DNA from: Marinomonas ostreistagni
Lineage (GTDB): Bacteria > Pseudomonadota > Gammaproteobacteria > Pseudomonadales > Marinomonadaceae
DNA: 64,000 nt
Assembly: GCF_016888445.1 (NCBI RefSeq)
Contig: NZ_JAFEKF010000001.1
Location: forward strand, 930,001 to 994,000
Direction of reading: 5' to 3'
The notes beneath the pieces are model-generated. The model did not search any database. It worked only from the letters and a program-made list of their open reading frames with translations, and was not told where the DNA came from. The number at the start of each line of letters is the position of its first letter. Position 1 is the first letter of the stretch. Positions 47,119-56,068 of the stretch are shown here, piece by piece. A program made the position numbers and the translations under genes.

Positions 47119-47558
47119 CGGGTAAACTTCCTCACCACGCCCGTCACCACACCAAAGATTTCAAATGCAGCATCCTCCGACACCGGTATCAAAGGATACT
47201 GAGGATTGCGCGGGCGCAGCGCCACACTTGGTTGCAAACACAGCTCCTTAACGGTCAATTCACCAAACAGCGCCGCGATCACAATATCGCCGTGTTTCGC
47301 CGTCAATGAACGATCCACCACCAACACATCATTAGAGTAAATCCCCGCCTCAATCATCGAGTCGCCTTGGGCGCGCACAAAAAACGTTGCATTCGGATGC
47401 TGAATGCACAGCTCGTTAAGATCCAAACTACGCTCGACGTAATCTTGCGCGGGCGAAGGAAAGCCTGCTGACACCAGATCGCTGTATAACGGGATTTGAA
47501 GACGTTCTAATGATTGAAAGACGGCAGGGTCCACTGCCCCCAAATATGTGACTTGCAT
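47115..47558 (-). CDS. umuD: DNA polymerase V subunit UmuD (self-cleaving, LexA-like)
   Basis: A 147-residue S24-family protein. The self-cleavage site is the Ala-Gly bond in SAGFPSP (about residues 31-32); the catalytic Ser is in GDSMIEAG (about 67) and the Lys in LTVKELCL (about 105). RecA-stimulated cleavage gives UmuD', which forms polymerase V with UmuC. The LexA box lies 20 bases upstream of the start. Confidence 0.95.
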   Translation of the reverse strand: MQVTYLGAVDPAVFQSLERLQIPLYSDLVSAGFPSPAQDYVERSLDLNELCIQHPNATFFVRAQGDSMIEAGIYSNDVLVVDRSLTAKHGDIVIAALFGELTVKELCLQPSVALRPRNPQYPLIPVSEDAAFEIFGVVTGVVRKFTR

Positions 47559-47577
47559 CGTAACACCTACACCAAAA

Positions 47578-47593
47578 CTGTATATTTATACAG
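47578..47593. promoter_or_regulatory. LexA (SOS) box upstream of umuDC
   Basis: CTGTATATTTATACAG is a 16-base near-perfect palindrome matching the gammaproteobacterial LexA consensus CTGT-N8-ACAG with the preferred TA-rich centre. Its position next to umuD implies tight SOS repression. Confidence 0.93.
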
Positions 47594-47656
47594 TATCCTA
47601 CAAGTTGTTTCATTTGGCAAAGTCAAAAACACGCTTTTACAGGCACAAACATGCAC

Positions 47657-47684
47657 ATTTCCATATATACTAATTTCCATATAT
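47657..47684 (+). promoter_or_regulatory. Direct repeat upstream of the ACR3-type gene
   Basis: ATTTCCATATAT occurs twice (47657-47668 and 47673-47684), 16 bp apart, 38-66 bases before the ACR3 start. It may be a regulator site or promoter element; no ArsR gene is nearby. Confidence 0.45.
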
Positions 47685-47722
47685 GATGCGCACACGTTTT
47701 TGTACAACCGTAAGGACACCCC

Positions 47723-48739
47723 ATGGGAATTTTTGAACGTTATTTAAGTATCTGGGTAGGACTCGCCATCATTGCCGGCATCGTCTTTGGCAACTTGGCA
47801 CCCAGTCTGTTTGAGCTGATCGCCGCCTTAGAGCTGGCACACGTAAACTTAGTGGTCGGCGTACTGATCTGGTTAATGATCTATCCGATGATGGTGCAGA
47901 TCGATTTTTCGTCACTAAAAGACATCGGCACCAAACCTAAAGGCCTCGTACTCACCTTAGTGATCAACTGGTTGATTAAACCCTTTACCATGGCTTTGCT
48001 GGGTTGGCTGTTTTTCAAAGGCCTGTTTGCCGACTGGGTCGACCCACAAACCGCCAATGAATACATCGCAGGCATGATCTTATTAGGCGTCGCACCCTGT
48101 ACGGCCATGGTGTTTGTCTGGAGCCAGCTAACCAAAGGGGATCCGAATTACACCTTGGTGCAGGTATCGGTCAACGATGTGATCATGATCTTTGCCTTTG
48201 CGCCTATTGCAGGCTTTTTGCTGGGCATCACTGACATCGCCGTACCGTGGGACACGTTGTTACTATCGGTGGTTTTGTATGTGGTGATTCCGCTGCTTGC
48301 GGGGGCTTGGACGCGCCGTTGGGCCAATCGCAAACACGATGAGCACGCCCTCGAGCATTTGCTTAGCACCTTAAAGCCTTGGTCGATCGTCGGCTTACTG
48401 ACCACCGTCGTGCTGTTGTTTGGCTTTCAGGCCACCACCATTTTGGCGCAACCTGAAGCCATCGTGCTGATCGCCATTCCGCTGATGATTCAAACCTACG
48501 GCATCTTTGCGATCGCCTACTTCTTGGCGAAGAAGTTGCGTTTATCTCACGCTGTCGCGGCACCTGCCTGCATGATCGGCACATCTAACTTCTTCGAACT
48601 TGCCGTGGCGGTGGCGATTTCGCTATTTGGCCTGCACTCCGGCGCAGCACTAGCAACAGTGGTCGGCGTGCTAGTGGAAGTCCCTGTGATGCTCAGTTTA
48701 GTCTGGTTTGCCAACCGTACGCGCCACTGGTTTGAGTGA
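47723..48739 (+). CDS. acr3: ACR3-type arsenite/metalloid efflux transporter
   Basis: A 338-residue inner-membrane protein with ten hydrophobic segments (BASS/ACR3 superfamily). [22 protein letters not shown] (about residues 119-140) contains the conserved Cys of ACR3 arsenite pumps; [13 protein letters not shown] (about 148-160) and [18 protein letters not shown] (about 289-306) with the conserved Glu are typical. It exports As(III), perhaps Sb(III). There is no arsR, arsC or arsH beside it; the neighbour on the other side is a convergent HutC-type regulator. Confidence 0.9.
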   Translation: MGIFERYLSIWVGLAIIAGIVFGNLAPSLFELIAALELAHVNLVVGVLIWLMIYPMMVQIDFSSLKDIGTKPKGLVLTLVINWLIKPFTMALLGWLFFKGLFADWVDPQTANEYIAGMILLGVAPCTAMVFVWSQLTKGDPNYTLVQVSVNDVIMIFAFAPIAGFLLGITDIAVPWDTLLLSVVLYVVIPLLAGAWTRRWANRKHDEHALEHLLSTLKPWSIVGLLTTVVLLFGFQATTILAQPEAIVLIAIPLMIQTYGIFAIAYFLAKKLRLSHAVAAPACMIGTSNFFELAVAVAISLFGLHSGAALATVVGVLVEVPVMLSLVWFANRTRHWFE

Positions 48740-49480
48740 TTAGGAAATATCGATCTGATAACGAAAGGTTTGCGCCGCACCTTTAGAGACACGGTACTCA
48801 AGCGGCGTTTTATCATAGCCATAAGCCACACGTTCGATCACCGCGACGGGAGACTTCTCCTCAATCCCTAACGCGCTAGCCACTGACGCACTGGCCATTT
48901 CGATGGTCAGTGTTTCGGTCGCCGACGCCACACGCTGACCACAGACTCGTTCATAAAGCGGGTATAAAAGATTATCAAAATCAGCCGGTGCAATGGCTTC
49001 AAGCGGCGCAAACAGCATACGCGACAACCAAATCTCTTCCACCAACACTACTTGCTCATCAAGCAAACGAGTACGCTGTAACTGGATCGCCAACTCACCG
49101 GCCTGGAGCGCCAGCGCTTGCGCCGCCACATCAGGCAAAGGCGCGAGTGTGTTGGCCAGTACATTACCTTGCGGCACGCTCTGCTGCGATAGCGCCGTCT
49201 GGCGAAAAAAACGAAACAAGGCATCATCAAAGGTCGGTCGCTTCACAAACGTGCCACGCCCTTGGCTGCGATACAGTAGCCCTTCTGCCACCAGTGTATC
49301 CACCGCCTTGCGCACCGTGCCGATGGCCACATCGTAGCGTTTGGTTAGCTCTGTTTCCGTCGGGATGGCAGTATCGGGCAACCAGACACCAGCGCGGATA
49401 TTGTCCAAGATTTCATCACGAACTTGCTGATAAAGGGGCAGTCGTTCATCCCTTCCCTGCTTGAATTGCGCCATGTTCAA
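48740..49480 (-). CDS. GntR family regulator, HutC subfamily
   Basis: A 246-residue repressor-type protein. The winged helix-turn-helix (about residues 15-75) shows IPTETELTKRYDVAIGTVRKA and LLYRSQGRGTFVKRP; the UTRA effector domain covers about 95-240, with RVAYGYDKTPLEYRVS near the end. It is divergent from the amidohydrolase-carrier pair at 49638-51793, which it most likely controls through the palindrome at 49583-49598. Its stop codon is adjacent to the stop of convergent ACR3. Confidence 0.93.
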   Translation of the reverse strand: MNMAQFKQGRDERLPLYQQVRDEILDNIRAGVWLPDTAIPTETELTKRYDVAIGTVRKAVDTLVAEGLLYRSQGRGTFVKRPTFDDALFRFFRQTALSQQSVPQGNVLANTLAPLPDVAAQALALQAGELAIQLQRTRLLDEQVVLVEEIWLSRMLFAPLEAIAPADFDNLLYPLYERVCGQRVASATETLTIEMASASVASALGIEEKSPVAVIERVAYGYDKTPLEYRVSKGAAQTFRYQIDIS

Positions 49481-49582
49481 TCCTCTTATTTGCGAGCGGC
49501 TATTCTAGTGCGCCAGCGATAACGCGTCCATCCACTGTGGTTGACTTAAGTTACCAAACTCAATATATTCCACCAGACATCT

Positions 49583-49598
49583 ATTCATATATATGAAT
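49583..49598. promoter_or_regulatory. Perfect palindrome between GntR gene and amidohydrolase
   Basis: ATTCATATATATGAAT is a perfect 16-base palindrome, 39 bases upstream of the amidohydrolase start and 103 bases from the GntR start. It is the best candidate operator for the HutC-type regulator. Confidence 0.6.
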
Positions 49599-49637
49599 TT
49601 TGCTGAAGACATAACCATAAAATAGGCAAATACACAC

Positions 49638-50456
49638 ATGAAAGACCTACACGGCGCGTCAATCTCAGGGGTTGATACGCACGCGCACATCTTCGCAACG
49701 GACCTGCCACTGACCTCTGAGCGTCGCTACGCTCCCGAGTACGACGCCCTCGTCGAAACCTACCTCGCGCATCTAGACGCTCACGGTTTATCCCATGGCG
49801 TATTAGTACAGCCAAGCTTCTTGGGCACAGACAACCAATATCTGCTTGAGGCCCTAGCACGCTATCCCGAGCGTTTACGTGGCATTGCCGTGGTAGAGCA
49901 CACCATCAGTGAGACACAGCTCGATGCGCTACATCAGGCTGGCATTGTTGGTATTCGCCTTAACCTGATTCAAAAACCTCTGGCAGATTACCGTGCGCCC
50001 GAATGGCAGCGCTTCTTTAAGGCTTTAGCAGCCCGAGGCTGGAGCGTTGAGATCCAACGAGAGATCGATGATCTGGCAAGCTTCGTACCAGACATCTTGG
50101 CCGCTGGCGTCGAAGTAGTGATTGACCATTATGGCCGCAATCAAGGTGAGATCGACCCTAGTAACCCCGCTCACAAAGCGTTTTTAGACTTACTAAAAGA
50201 CGCGCCGATCTGGACCAAAATCTCAGCGCCCTATCGTTGTCATGCGGATTTAGCTCAATCACAACGTTCTCTAAACGCGCTGCAAGCAGCCTATGGCCAC
50301 AGCCAACGCCTACTATGGGGCAGTGACTGGCCACATACGCAATTTGAACATCAGACCGATTATAATCAGCAGTTTGAAACCTTGTGCGCGCTATTAGACG
50401 ACGCCACCCGCCAACAAGTGCTGATCGAAAATCCAAAAGTACTGTTTAACCTTTAA
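49638..50456 (+). CDS. Amidohydrolase family 2 protein (lactone hydrolase-like)
   Basis: A 272-residue TIM-barrel metal hydrolase. GVDTHAHIF (residues 12-20) is the first metal motif, the DHYGRNQGE segment (about 170-178) and WGSDWPHTQFE (about 232-242) the later ones. The pattern is that of the LigI/4-sulfomuconolactonase/fucono-lactonase branch, which opens lactones of sugar or aromatic acids. With a dicarboxylate-type carrier downstream it probably hydrolyses an imported lactone or produces the carried acid. Substrate not determined. Confidence 0.85.
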   Translation: MKDLHGASISGVDTHAHIFATDLPLTSERRYAPEYDALVETYLAHLDAHGLSHGVLVQPSFLGTDNQYLLEALARYPERLRGIAVVEHTISETQLDALHQAGIVGIRLNLIQKPLADYRAPEWQRFFKALAARGWSVEIQREIDDLASFVPDILAAGVEVVIDHYGRNQGEIDPSNPAHKAFLDLLKDAPIWTKISAPYRCHADLAQSQRSLNALQAAYGHSQRLLWGSDWPHTQFEHQTDYNQQFETLCALLDDATRQQVLIENPKVLFNL

Positions 50457-50491
50457 CCGCCTGTGTCACAAAAATAATAAGGACCATTCTT

Positions 50492-51793
50492 ATGATGAGT
50501 TTATTGGTTGTCGGCGCGATTCTGTTGTCGATCATCTTGGGTTACAAAACCCGTATTAACATTGGCTTGTTTGCCATCGCCTTCGCTTACCTTATTGGTT
50601 GTTTTGGACTCGGTCTCAGCCCAAATGACGTCATTAAAATGTGGCCACTGAAGATCTTCTTTATTATCTTCGCTGTGTCGCTGTTTTACAGCTTTGCCAT
50701 CATCAATGGCACCCTAGAAAAGCTCGCTGAACAGCTCATGTACCGCTGTCGCCGCGTACCCCATTTAATGCCGTATGCGATTTTCCTAACGACAACGCTG
50801 ATTTCTGCGTTGGGCGCAGGCTATTACACCGTATTGGCATTTATGGCTCCGATCACCTTGCTATTGTGCCAGCGCACAGGCATGAGCACGATCTTGGGCG
50901 CCATGTCAGTCGGCTACGGTGCCTTGACTGGTGCGAACTTTATGGCCAGCCAAAGTGGCATTATTTTCCGCAGCATCATGGTCAACGCCGGCATTTCTGA
51001 AAACCAAGCGTTTATCAACTCCATCGCAATTTTTATCAGTACCGCCATCATTCCCTTGATCGTGATCTCTATCTTTGTTTTCTTCACCGGTCACCGCCGC
51101 CAGATGTCGACCAATACCGCCGAAATCGAAGCCCCTACACCGCTTAACAAAGAACAACGCCAGACCTTGGGCCTGACACTACTGATGATGCTGCTGGTGC
51201 TTGCTGCACCGATTGCCAGCCTGATCGCGCCCACCAACGACACCATTGCCTTTATTAACAGCAAAATGAACATCGGCCTAATCGCCAGCGTGTTTTCGGT
51301 GATTGCGTTATTGATGAAACTGGGCGACCAGCGTAAAGCCATCGCCAGTGTGCCATGGCCGACCTTGATCATGATCTGTGGTGTGGGCATGTTGATTTCG
51401 GTGGCGATCAAAGCCGGTACTATCGATGCCCTCGCTTCTTGGATGGGTAGCTCAATCCCAAGTGTCTTGGTGTCTGTCATGATTGGTATCGTGGCTGCAT
51501 TTATGTCGCTGTTTGCCAGCACACTAGGGGTCGTGACACCGGCCTTATTCCCGATCGTGCCATCACTAGCACAAAGCTTGTCGCTGGACCCAATGATCTT
51601 GTTTATTTGTATCGTTGTCGGCGCGCAAGCCACTGCTATTTCACCATTCTCTTCTGGCGGAAGCTTGATCTTAGGCGCCTGTCCAAATGAAGAAACACGC
51701 GCCAAATTGTTCCCACAATTGCTGTTTAAAGCCGCGCCATTAGGCTTTGCTGCAGCCTTGTTGTTTAACCTACTGATCACGTTTGTGCTGTAA
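50492..51793 (+). CDS. MatC-like dicarboxylate carrier
   Basis: A 433-residue inner-membrane protein with about 11-12 hydrophobic segments, in the ion-transporter superfamily. The LGAGYYTVLAFMAPITLLL and YGALTGANFMASQSG stretches and the second-half repeat FASTLGVVTPALFPIVPSL with QATAISPFSSGGSL match MatC-like malonate/C4-dicarboxylate carriers. Starts 35 bases after the amidohydrolase, so the pair is one operon: probably uptake (or export) of the compound that the hydrolase acts on. Followed by a terminator. Confidence 0.85.
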   Translation: MMSLLVVGAILLSIILGYKTRINIGLFAIAFAYLIGCFGLGLSPNDVIKMWPLKIFFIIFAVSLFYSFAIINGTLEKLAEQLMYRCRRVPHLMPYAIFLTTTLISALGAGYYTVLAFMAPITLLLCQRTGMSTILGAMSVGYGALTGANFMASQSGIIFRSIMVNAGISENQAFINSIAIFISTAIIPLIVISIFVFFTGHRRQMSTNTAEIEAPTPLNKEQRQTLGLTLLMMLLVLAAPIASLIAPTNDTIAFINSKMNIGLIASVFSVIALLMKLGDQRKAIASVPWPTLIMICGVGMLISVAIKAGTIDALASWMGSSIPSVLVSVMIGIVAAFMSLFASTLGVVTPALFPIVPSLAQSLSLDPMILFICIVVGAQATAISPFSSGGSLILGACPNEETRAKLFPQLLFKAAPLGFAAALLFNLLITFVL

Positions 51794-51818
51794 TCCTGCA
51801 CCAACGCTCACCTCTTCA

Positions 51819-51847
51819 CAAACGGCACTTACGAGTGCCGTTTTTTG
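51819..51847 (+). terminator. Intrinsic terminator after the MatC-like gene
   Basis: AACGGCACT, loop TACG, AGTGCCGTT plus a T run (TTTTTTG) form a typical terminator 26 bases past the stop. Confidence 0.93.
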
Positions 51848-51991
51848 TTTTAGTAAAACTCTCCGCGCTATTCTGCCCGATCGGTCATATAATAGTTGTA
51901 TTGCCCCCATGAATATGTCACAAATGGGGCCGTTGCGCTTGTGGCGAACACCACAAAGCACTGTTATACCGCTTATACGATAGTTATATTT

Positions 51992-53260
51992 ATGGATGAA
52001 AATACACGATCTGCCCTGCCCGTGGATGGCGCGCCCAAGATTGCCGAACTTATTTTAAAAGCCAGTCGTCTCGGCACATGGGTATGGAATATTCAAACTG
52101 GCGCGGCCTACTTCAATGAAGAATGGGCACGCATCATTGGCTACCAACTGTCCGAACTTGAGCCTATTTCGATTGATACCTGGCTCAACGCAGTACATCC
52201 CGAAGACCTAGCCGAATCTAATGCCGCTTTAGAGGCTCACTTTCGTGGTGAAACCGACGCCTACAATTACCACGTACGCATGCAGCATAAAGACGGCCAC
52301 TGGGTCGACATCATGGACCAAGGCTCACTGCTGGTGCGTGACGAACACGGCGCGCCACTGTGGGCGTTTGGCGTGCACATGGACATCACCGAACAAACCC
52401 AACAACAAGAACGTTTGCGCCTGATGACCGCCGTCGTCGATACCACCCATCAGGGTGTCATGATCACCGATGCCGATGTCATCATAAAAGAAGTGAACCA
52501 AGCCTTTTGCAGCATCACCGGCTTTGAAGCAGAAGACGTCATCGACCACAAGCCTTCTATCCTTGCTTCGGGCCGTCATGACCAAGCGTTTTATCAATCT
52601 ATGTGGCAGCAACTTAACAGCGCTCAACATTGGCAAGGGACCATTTGGAACCGTCACAAATCCGGTGAAATCTACCCTCAGCTGCTGACCATAGACGTAC
52701 TCAAAGATGTACACGGGCACATCACCCACTACATCGGCGCCTTTACCGACATCTCAGAATTGATGAAAAAGCAGGAGCTGCTACTAGAGCTCGCCAGTCG
52801 CGATCCGCTCACCAACCTGCCTAATCGTCGTACCTTTGACCAAGAGCTTAGTCAACGCTTGCACCAAGCCGAGCGCCAACACACTGGCCTACTGCTGGCC
52901 TTCATGGACCTTGATCAATTCAAAAGTCTCAACGACACCTACGGCCACTACGAAGGTGATCAGTTTTTGTGCCGCGTCGCCGACGCCCTTGCTTTGCATT
53001 TTGATGAGCACGGCCTACTGTGTCGTATCGGCGGCGATGAATTTATCGGCGTCATCGATATTCATCACGACCCGATCGATCAAGCGGAACTGATACAAGC
53101 AATCAAACGAGATATCAGCCACATCAGCCAAGACTACCCCAAACTCAAACTGGGCATCAGCCTCGGCCTTGCGGCTTACCCAAGCGACGGTTTACGCCTC
53201 ACACAACTGATCGACATTGCCGACGAGCGCATGTACGCTGATAAGCAAAAAACACACTGA
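51992..53260 (+). CDS. Diguanylate cyclase with two PAS domains
   Basis: About 422 residues from ATG 51992 (MDENTRSAL); the frame is open upstream to a TTG at 51896, but no ribosome site favours it. PAS 1 (about residues 20-135, PAS_3 type with HPEDLAES and DGHWVDIMDQG) and PAS 2 (about 145-260, with GVMITDADVIIKEVN) sense a signal; the GGDEF domain (about 270-420) has an intact RIGGDEFIGVI active site. It should make cyclic di-GMP in the cytoplasm. No membrane segment. Ended by its own terminator. Confidence 0.93.
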   Translation: MDENTRSALPVDGAPKIAELILKASRLGTWVWNIQTGAAYFNEEWARIIGYQLSELEPISIDTWLNAVHPEDLAESNAALEAHFRGETDAYNYHVRMQHKDGHWVDIMDQGSLLVRDEHGAPLWAFGVHMDITEQTQQQERLRLMTAVVDTTHQGVMITDADVIIKEVNQAFCSITGFEAEDVIDHKPSILASGRHDQAFYQSMWQQLNSAQHWQGTIWNRHKSGEIYPQLLTIDVLKDVHGHITHYIGAFTDISELMKKQELLLELASRDPLTNLPNRRTFDQELSQRLHQAERQHTGLLLAFMDLDQFKSLNDTYGHYEGDQFLCRVADALALHFDEHGLLCRIGGDEFIGVIDIHHDPIDQAELIQAIKRDISHISQDYPKLKLGISLGLAAYPSDGLRLTQLIDIADERMYADKQKTH

Positions 53261-53274
53261 TTAAACCTAAAAAG

Positions 53275-53304
53275 AAAGGTTGCTTGAAACTCAGGCAACC
53301 TTTT
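53275..53304 (+). terminator. Intrinsic terminator after the PAS-GGDEF gene
   Basis: AAAGGTTGC and GCAACCTTTT arms with an 11-base loop and T run, 14 bases past the stop. Confidence 0.88.
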
Positions 53305-53485
53305 CTGACTTACCCCAAAATACTTCGCATACTATAAAAGCTATGAACATGTTTCTTCAGACTTTTTTTGTGGGGTGACTTTCTAGTTCACACATTAATT
53401 TACTTGTTAGAGCATTCAAATTATGTCATTTTCTTTATGTTAGATATTTCTAATTGAGAATAAATCATTACACGGATGTTCCAAC

Positions 53486-55357
53486 ATGTGGCGCTCGCTA
53501 GGTTCCTTTTTACTATTACATCTCTGCCTGTTCGCTTGCACGACACTACAAGCTTCGGCGCCAAGCAAACTGATTGTATTAGAGGGTCGCCAAGATCATT
53601 ACCTACTGAGCGATAAGGCGTTACATCTTCCGCAAGACTCAGCCCAAACACTACAAGATGTTTTACAAACCCCATCTAACCAGTGGCAATCAATCGAGCG
53701 CACACCCGCACATTTAGGCATCGATACTTCTGTGTGGCTCAAGATACCGATAAAAATCTCAGGCGACCATTCGAAGGACTGGATTTTAGAACTAGGCTGG
53801 CCAAACCTATCGAGTGTTTCTTGGTATTTACAAAACAATGAGACTGGGAGACTTGTTAAACAGCAAGACCCTGCCCACTCAGTTGAAAACGACAGACTAT
53901 CGTTTCCCATAGAATTTTCTACTCAAGGAAGCTACACCCTCTATTTGTTTGTCTCAGGCGCCGAAAAGCTGATACTGCCTATCGAATTGATGACCCCCGA
54001 GGCACACAACATGGAGACGCATGTCAGAACACTGTTTACGGGGCTGTTCTACGGTGTGCTGTTTTCCATGCTGGGCTACAACTTATTCCTCTATATTTTT
54101 TTAAGAGATACCAACTACGCATTTTACTGCCTGTATGTACTGTCTATCATTTACTACACGCTCAGCAGCTCGAGTAATTACATAACGTTTTTATGGCACG
54201 ATGCCGCATGGCTGAATGATCATGCCTACCGGGTGTCGGTCCCGCTTGCGTTTTTAAGCGCTTCTATCTTTATCCGAAAATTTTTATCTATCCCTAGCCA
54301 TGGCGGCATTGTACTCAAAGTCAGTAACTTAGCGATTTCAACGTGGCTAATCTTGCTTCTCACCAGTCCATTTGCCCCCACTGAAGCCCACATAAAACTG
54401 ATTGAAATCAGCGCCTACATTAGTAGCGTAATCGGCCTCTGGATATCAGGCTACATTTGGTACAAAGGAAATCCTTCTGGCAAATATCTGACCATTGCCT
54501 GGTCGCCTTTGATGGTAGCGACGTTTGTCTTGATGCTAGGGATGACCGATATCATTCCATTTTCAATGGACCTTTACTATCTGCAAAACATCACCTTCAC
54601 CATTGAAGTCTTATTACTGTCCATCGCCTTGGCAGAACGCATCAATAGAGAAAAAGCGGCAAAAACCGAGGCGCAGTCACAGTCGCTTTACTACAAGCAA
54701 CGCAGTCTAGACGCACGGCACAGAGAGCTGACGGCACAACAACATGCGCTCAATGTGGAGCGCCAGGCCAGAGAAGAGCTAGAGCAAAAAGTTCATGAAA
54801 AGACACGTGACCTACAAGAAACGATGGCAGAGCTCTTTAAAACCAACGTTGAGCTAGAAAGGGTGAGTCATAAAGACGGTCTAACAGGGCTTAATAATAG
54901 ACGCTTTTTTGATGACATATTCACAGCTGCGTTTGAAGATGCAATACAACAGCACTATGCCATTGCGGTGTTAATGTTTGACATCGACTACTTCAAAAAA
55001 GTGAATGATCAATACGGTCACCAAGCAGGCGATGAATGCTTGCGACAAATAGCCAGTGTCTTAGCTCAGCTTACCAACCAACATACAGGCGTCTGCGCCC
55101 GCTACGGTGGAGAAGAGTTTTGTATAATCTTACCAAAGAGAGAATTGCCCTACGCTTTAGACATGGCTGAAACACTGAGAAGTGCGGTCGCCAACACAGA
55201 CATACACTACGAGCAACAAAGCTTTCGTGTAACAACGAGCATTGGCGTTTACGCCGACATTCCCCATGAAATCAAGCAACGGGATACATTCTTAAAATAC
55301 GCAGACGAAGCACTCTATCGGGCTAAAAACAATGGTCGAAACTGTGTGATGAAATGA
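53486..55357 (+). CDS. 7TM-DISM diguanylate cyclase
   Basis: A 623-residue membrane sensor. Signal peptide (about residues 1-24); periplasmic 7TMR-DISMED2 sugar-binding-like domain (about 28-170, with STQGSYTLYLFVSG); seven-helix 7TMR-DISM domain (about 185-385, with FYGVLFSMLGYNLFLYIFLRD); a coiled coil (about 390-455); and a GGDEF domain (about 460-620) with RYGGEEFCIIL as active site and KDGLTGLNNRR at its start. It should couple an extracellular, perhaps carbohydrate, signal to cyclic di-GMP. Next to the PAS-GGDEF gene but separated by a terminator. Confidence 0.94.
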   Translation: MWRSLGSFLLLHLCLFACTTLQASAPSKLIVLEGRQDHYLLSDKALHLPQDSAQTLQDVLQTPSNQWQSIERTPAHLGIDTSVWLKIPIKISGDHSKDWILELGWPNLSSVSWYLQNNETGRLVKQQDPAHSVENDRLSFPIEFSTQGSYTLYLFVSGAEKLILPIELMTPEAHNMETHVRTLFTGLFYGVLFSMLGYNLFLYIFLRDTNYAFYCLYVLSIIYYTLSSSSNYITFLWHDAAWLNDHAYRVSVPLAFLSASIFIRKFLSIPSHGGIVLKVSNLAISTWLILLLTSPFAPTEAHIKLIEISAYISSVIGLWISGYIWYKGNPSGKYLTIAWSPLMVATFVLMLGMTDIIPFSMDLYYLQNITFTIEVLLLSIALAERINREKAAKTEAQSQSLYYKQRSLDARHRELTAQQHALNVERQAREELEQKVHEKTRDLQETMAELFKTNVELERVSHKDGLTGLNNRRFFDDIFTAAFEDAIQQHYAIAVLMFDIDYFKKVNDQYGHQAGDECLRQIASVLAQLTNQHTGVCARYGGEEFCIILPKRELPYALDMAETLRSAVANTDIHYEQQSFRVTTSIGVYADIPHEIKQRDTFLKYADEALYRAKNNGRNCVMK

Positions 55358-55400
55358 ATGTTAGGGAAGGAAAAATCTAGCTTTGTATCGTTAAATGCGT

Positions 55401-55435
55401 ATCAGGAGCAACAGCGTGAAGCCATTGCCCCTGAT
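55401..55435. terminator. Hairpin between convergent GGDEF and gloA genes
   Basis: ATCAGGAGCAA (55401-55411) and TTGCCCCTGAT (55425-55435) pair with one mismatch. There is no T run, so it may end transcription weakly or protect both mRNAs. Confidence 0.45.
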
Positions 55436-55446
55436 TCTGCGAGGAT

Positions 55447-55971
55447 TTAGCTCTTAACGCGATTGGCATCAAAGATCTCAATCCAGTAGCCATCTGGGTC
55501 TTTGATAAAGGCAATGTAATTCATCTTGCCATCAGACAGGCGTTTTTGAAACGTCACACCTAGATCATCAAAGCGCTGACACGCACCTTCTAGATCTGGC
55601 ACATGAAAGCCGATGTGGCCAAAGCCACGAGGGTCACTGTTGCCGTTGTGATACTCGACGGTGTCGGCGGTATCGCCCCAGTTGTGAGTCAACTCCAGCA
55701 CGGCTGGGCGACCAAATGTTTGCGCGGTGCGCTTAGCATCATCGCTGCTGATATCTGAAAAATCTTCGCCGTAAGTCAAAAAGTACAGACTAAATTCCAT
55801 CTCTGGGAAATCCAACTTACGCAACAGCGTCATGCCCATCACACGCGTGTAAAAATCTAGCGAACGCACCGGATCAGCGATACGCAGCATCGTCTGGTTA
55901 AAGACAAACCCATTCGTTGCGGGATCTTTTTCTTCACACAAACCTTCGGCTTGCTCAAAATGACGACTCAT
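55447..55971 (-). CDS. gloA: Lactoylglutathione lyase (glyoxalase I), long type
   Basis: A 174-residue glyoxalase I with the N-terminal extension ([22 protein letters not shown]) and the internal inserts of the eukaryote/Pseudomonas GloA3 branch. Likely metal ligands are Gln in FNQTMLR (about residue 26), Glu in VLELTHNWG (about 93), His in FGHIGFHV (about 118) and Glu in YWIEIFD (about 165), the Gln/Glu/His/Glu set of zinc-dependent human glyoxalase I. It complements the short, nickel-type enzyme at 17662-18084. Confidence 0.93.
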   Translation of the reverse strand: MSRHFEQAEGLCEEKDPATNGFVFNQTMLRIADPVRSLDFYTRVMGMTLLRKLDFPEMEFSLYFLTYGEDFSDISSDDAKRTAQTFGRPAVLELTHNWGDTADTVEYHNGNSDPRGFGHIGFHVPDLEGACQRFDDLGVTFQKRLSDGKMNYIAFIKDPDGYWIEIFDANRVKS

Positions 55972-56068
55972 ATGTATACCTCCTTTACTGTTACAACAAA
56001 GGTGGGGGTTAAGCGCTGAAAATCAATGGGCAGCGGGCGCGAACCCACTGCCCCGCCTCTCAAAATCG

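Noticed and set aside
51896..51991. N-terminal extension of the PAS-GGDEF protein
   Set aside because: The extension begins at a TTG without a ribosome site and adds no domain; ATG 51992 is preferred.
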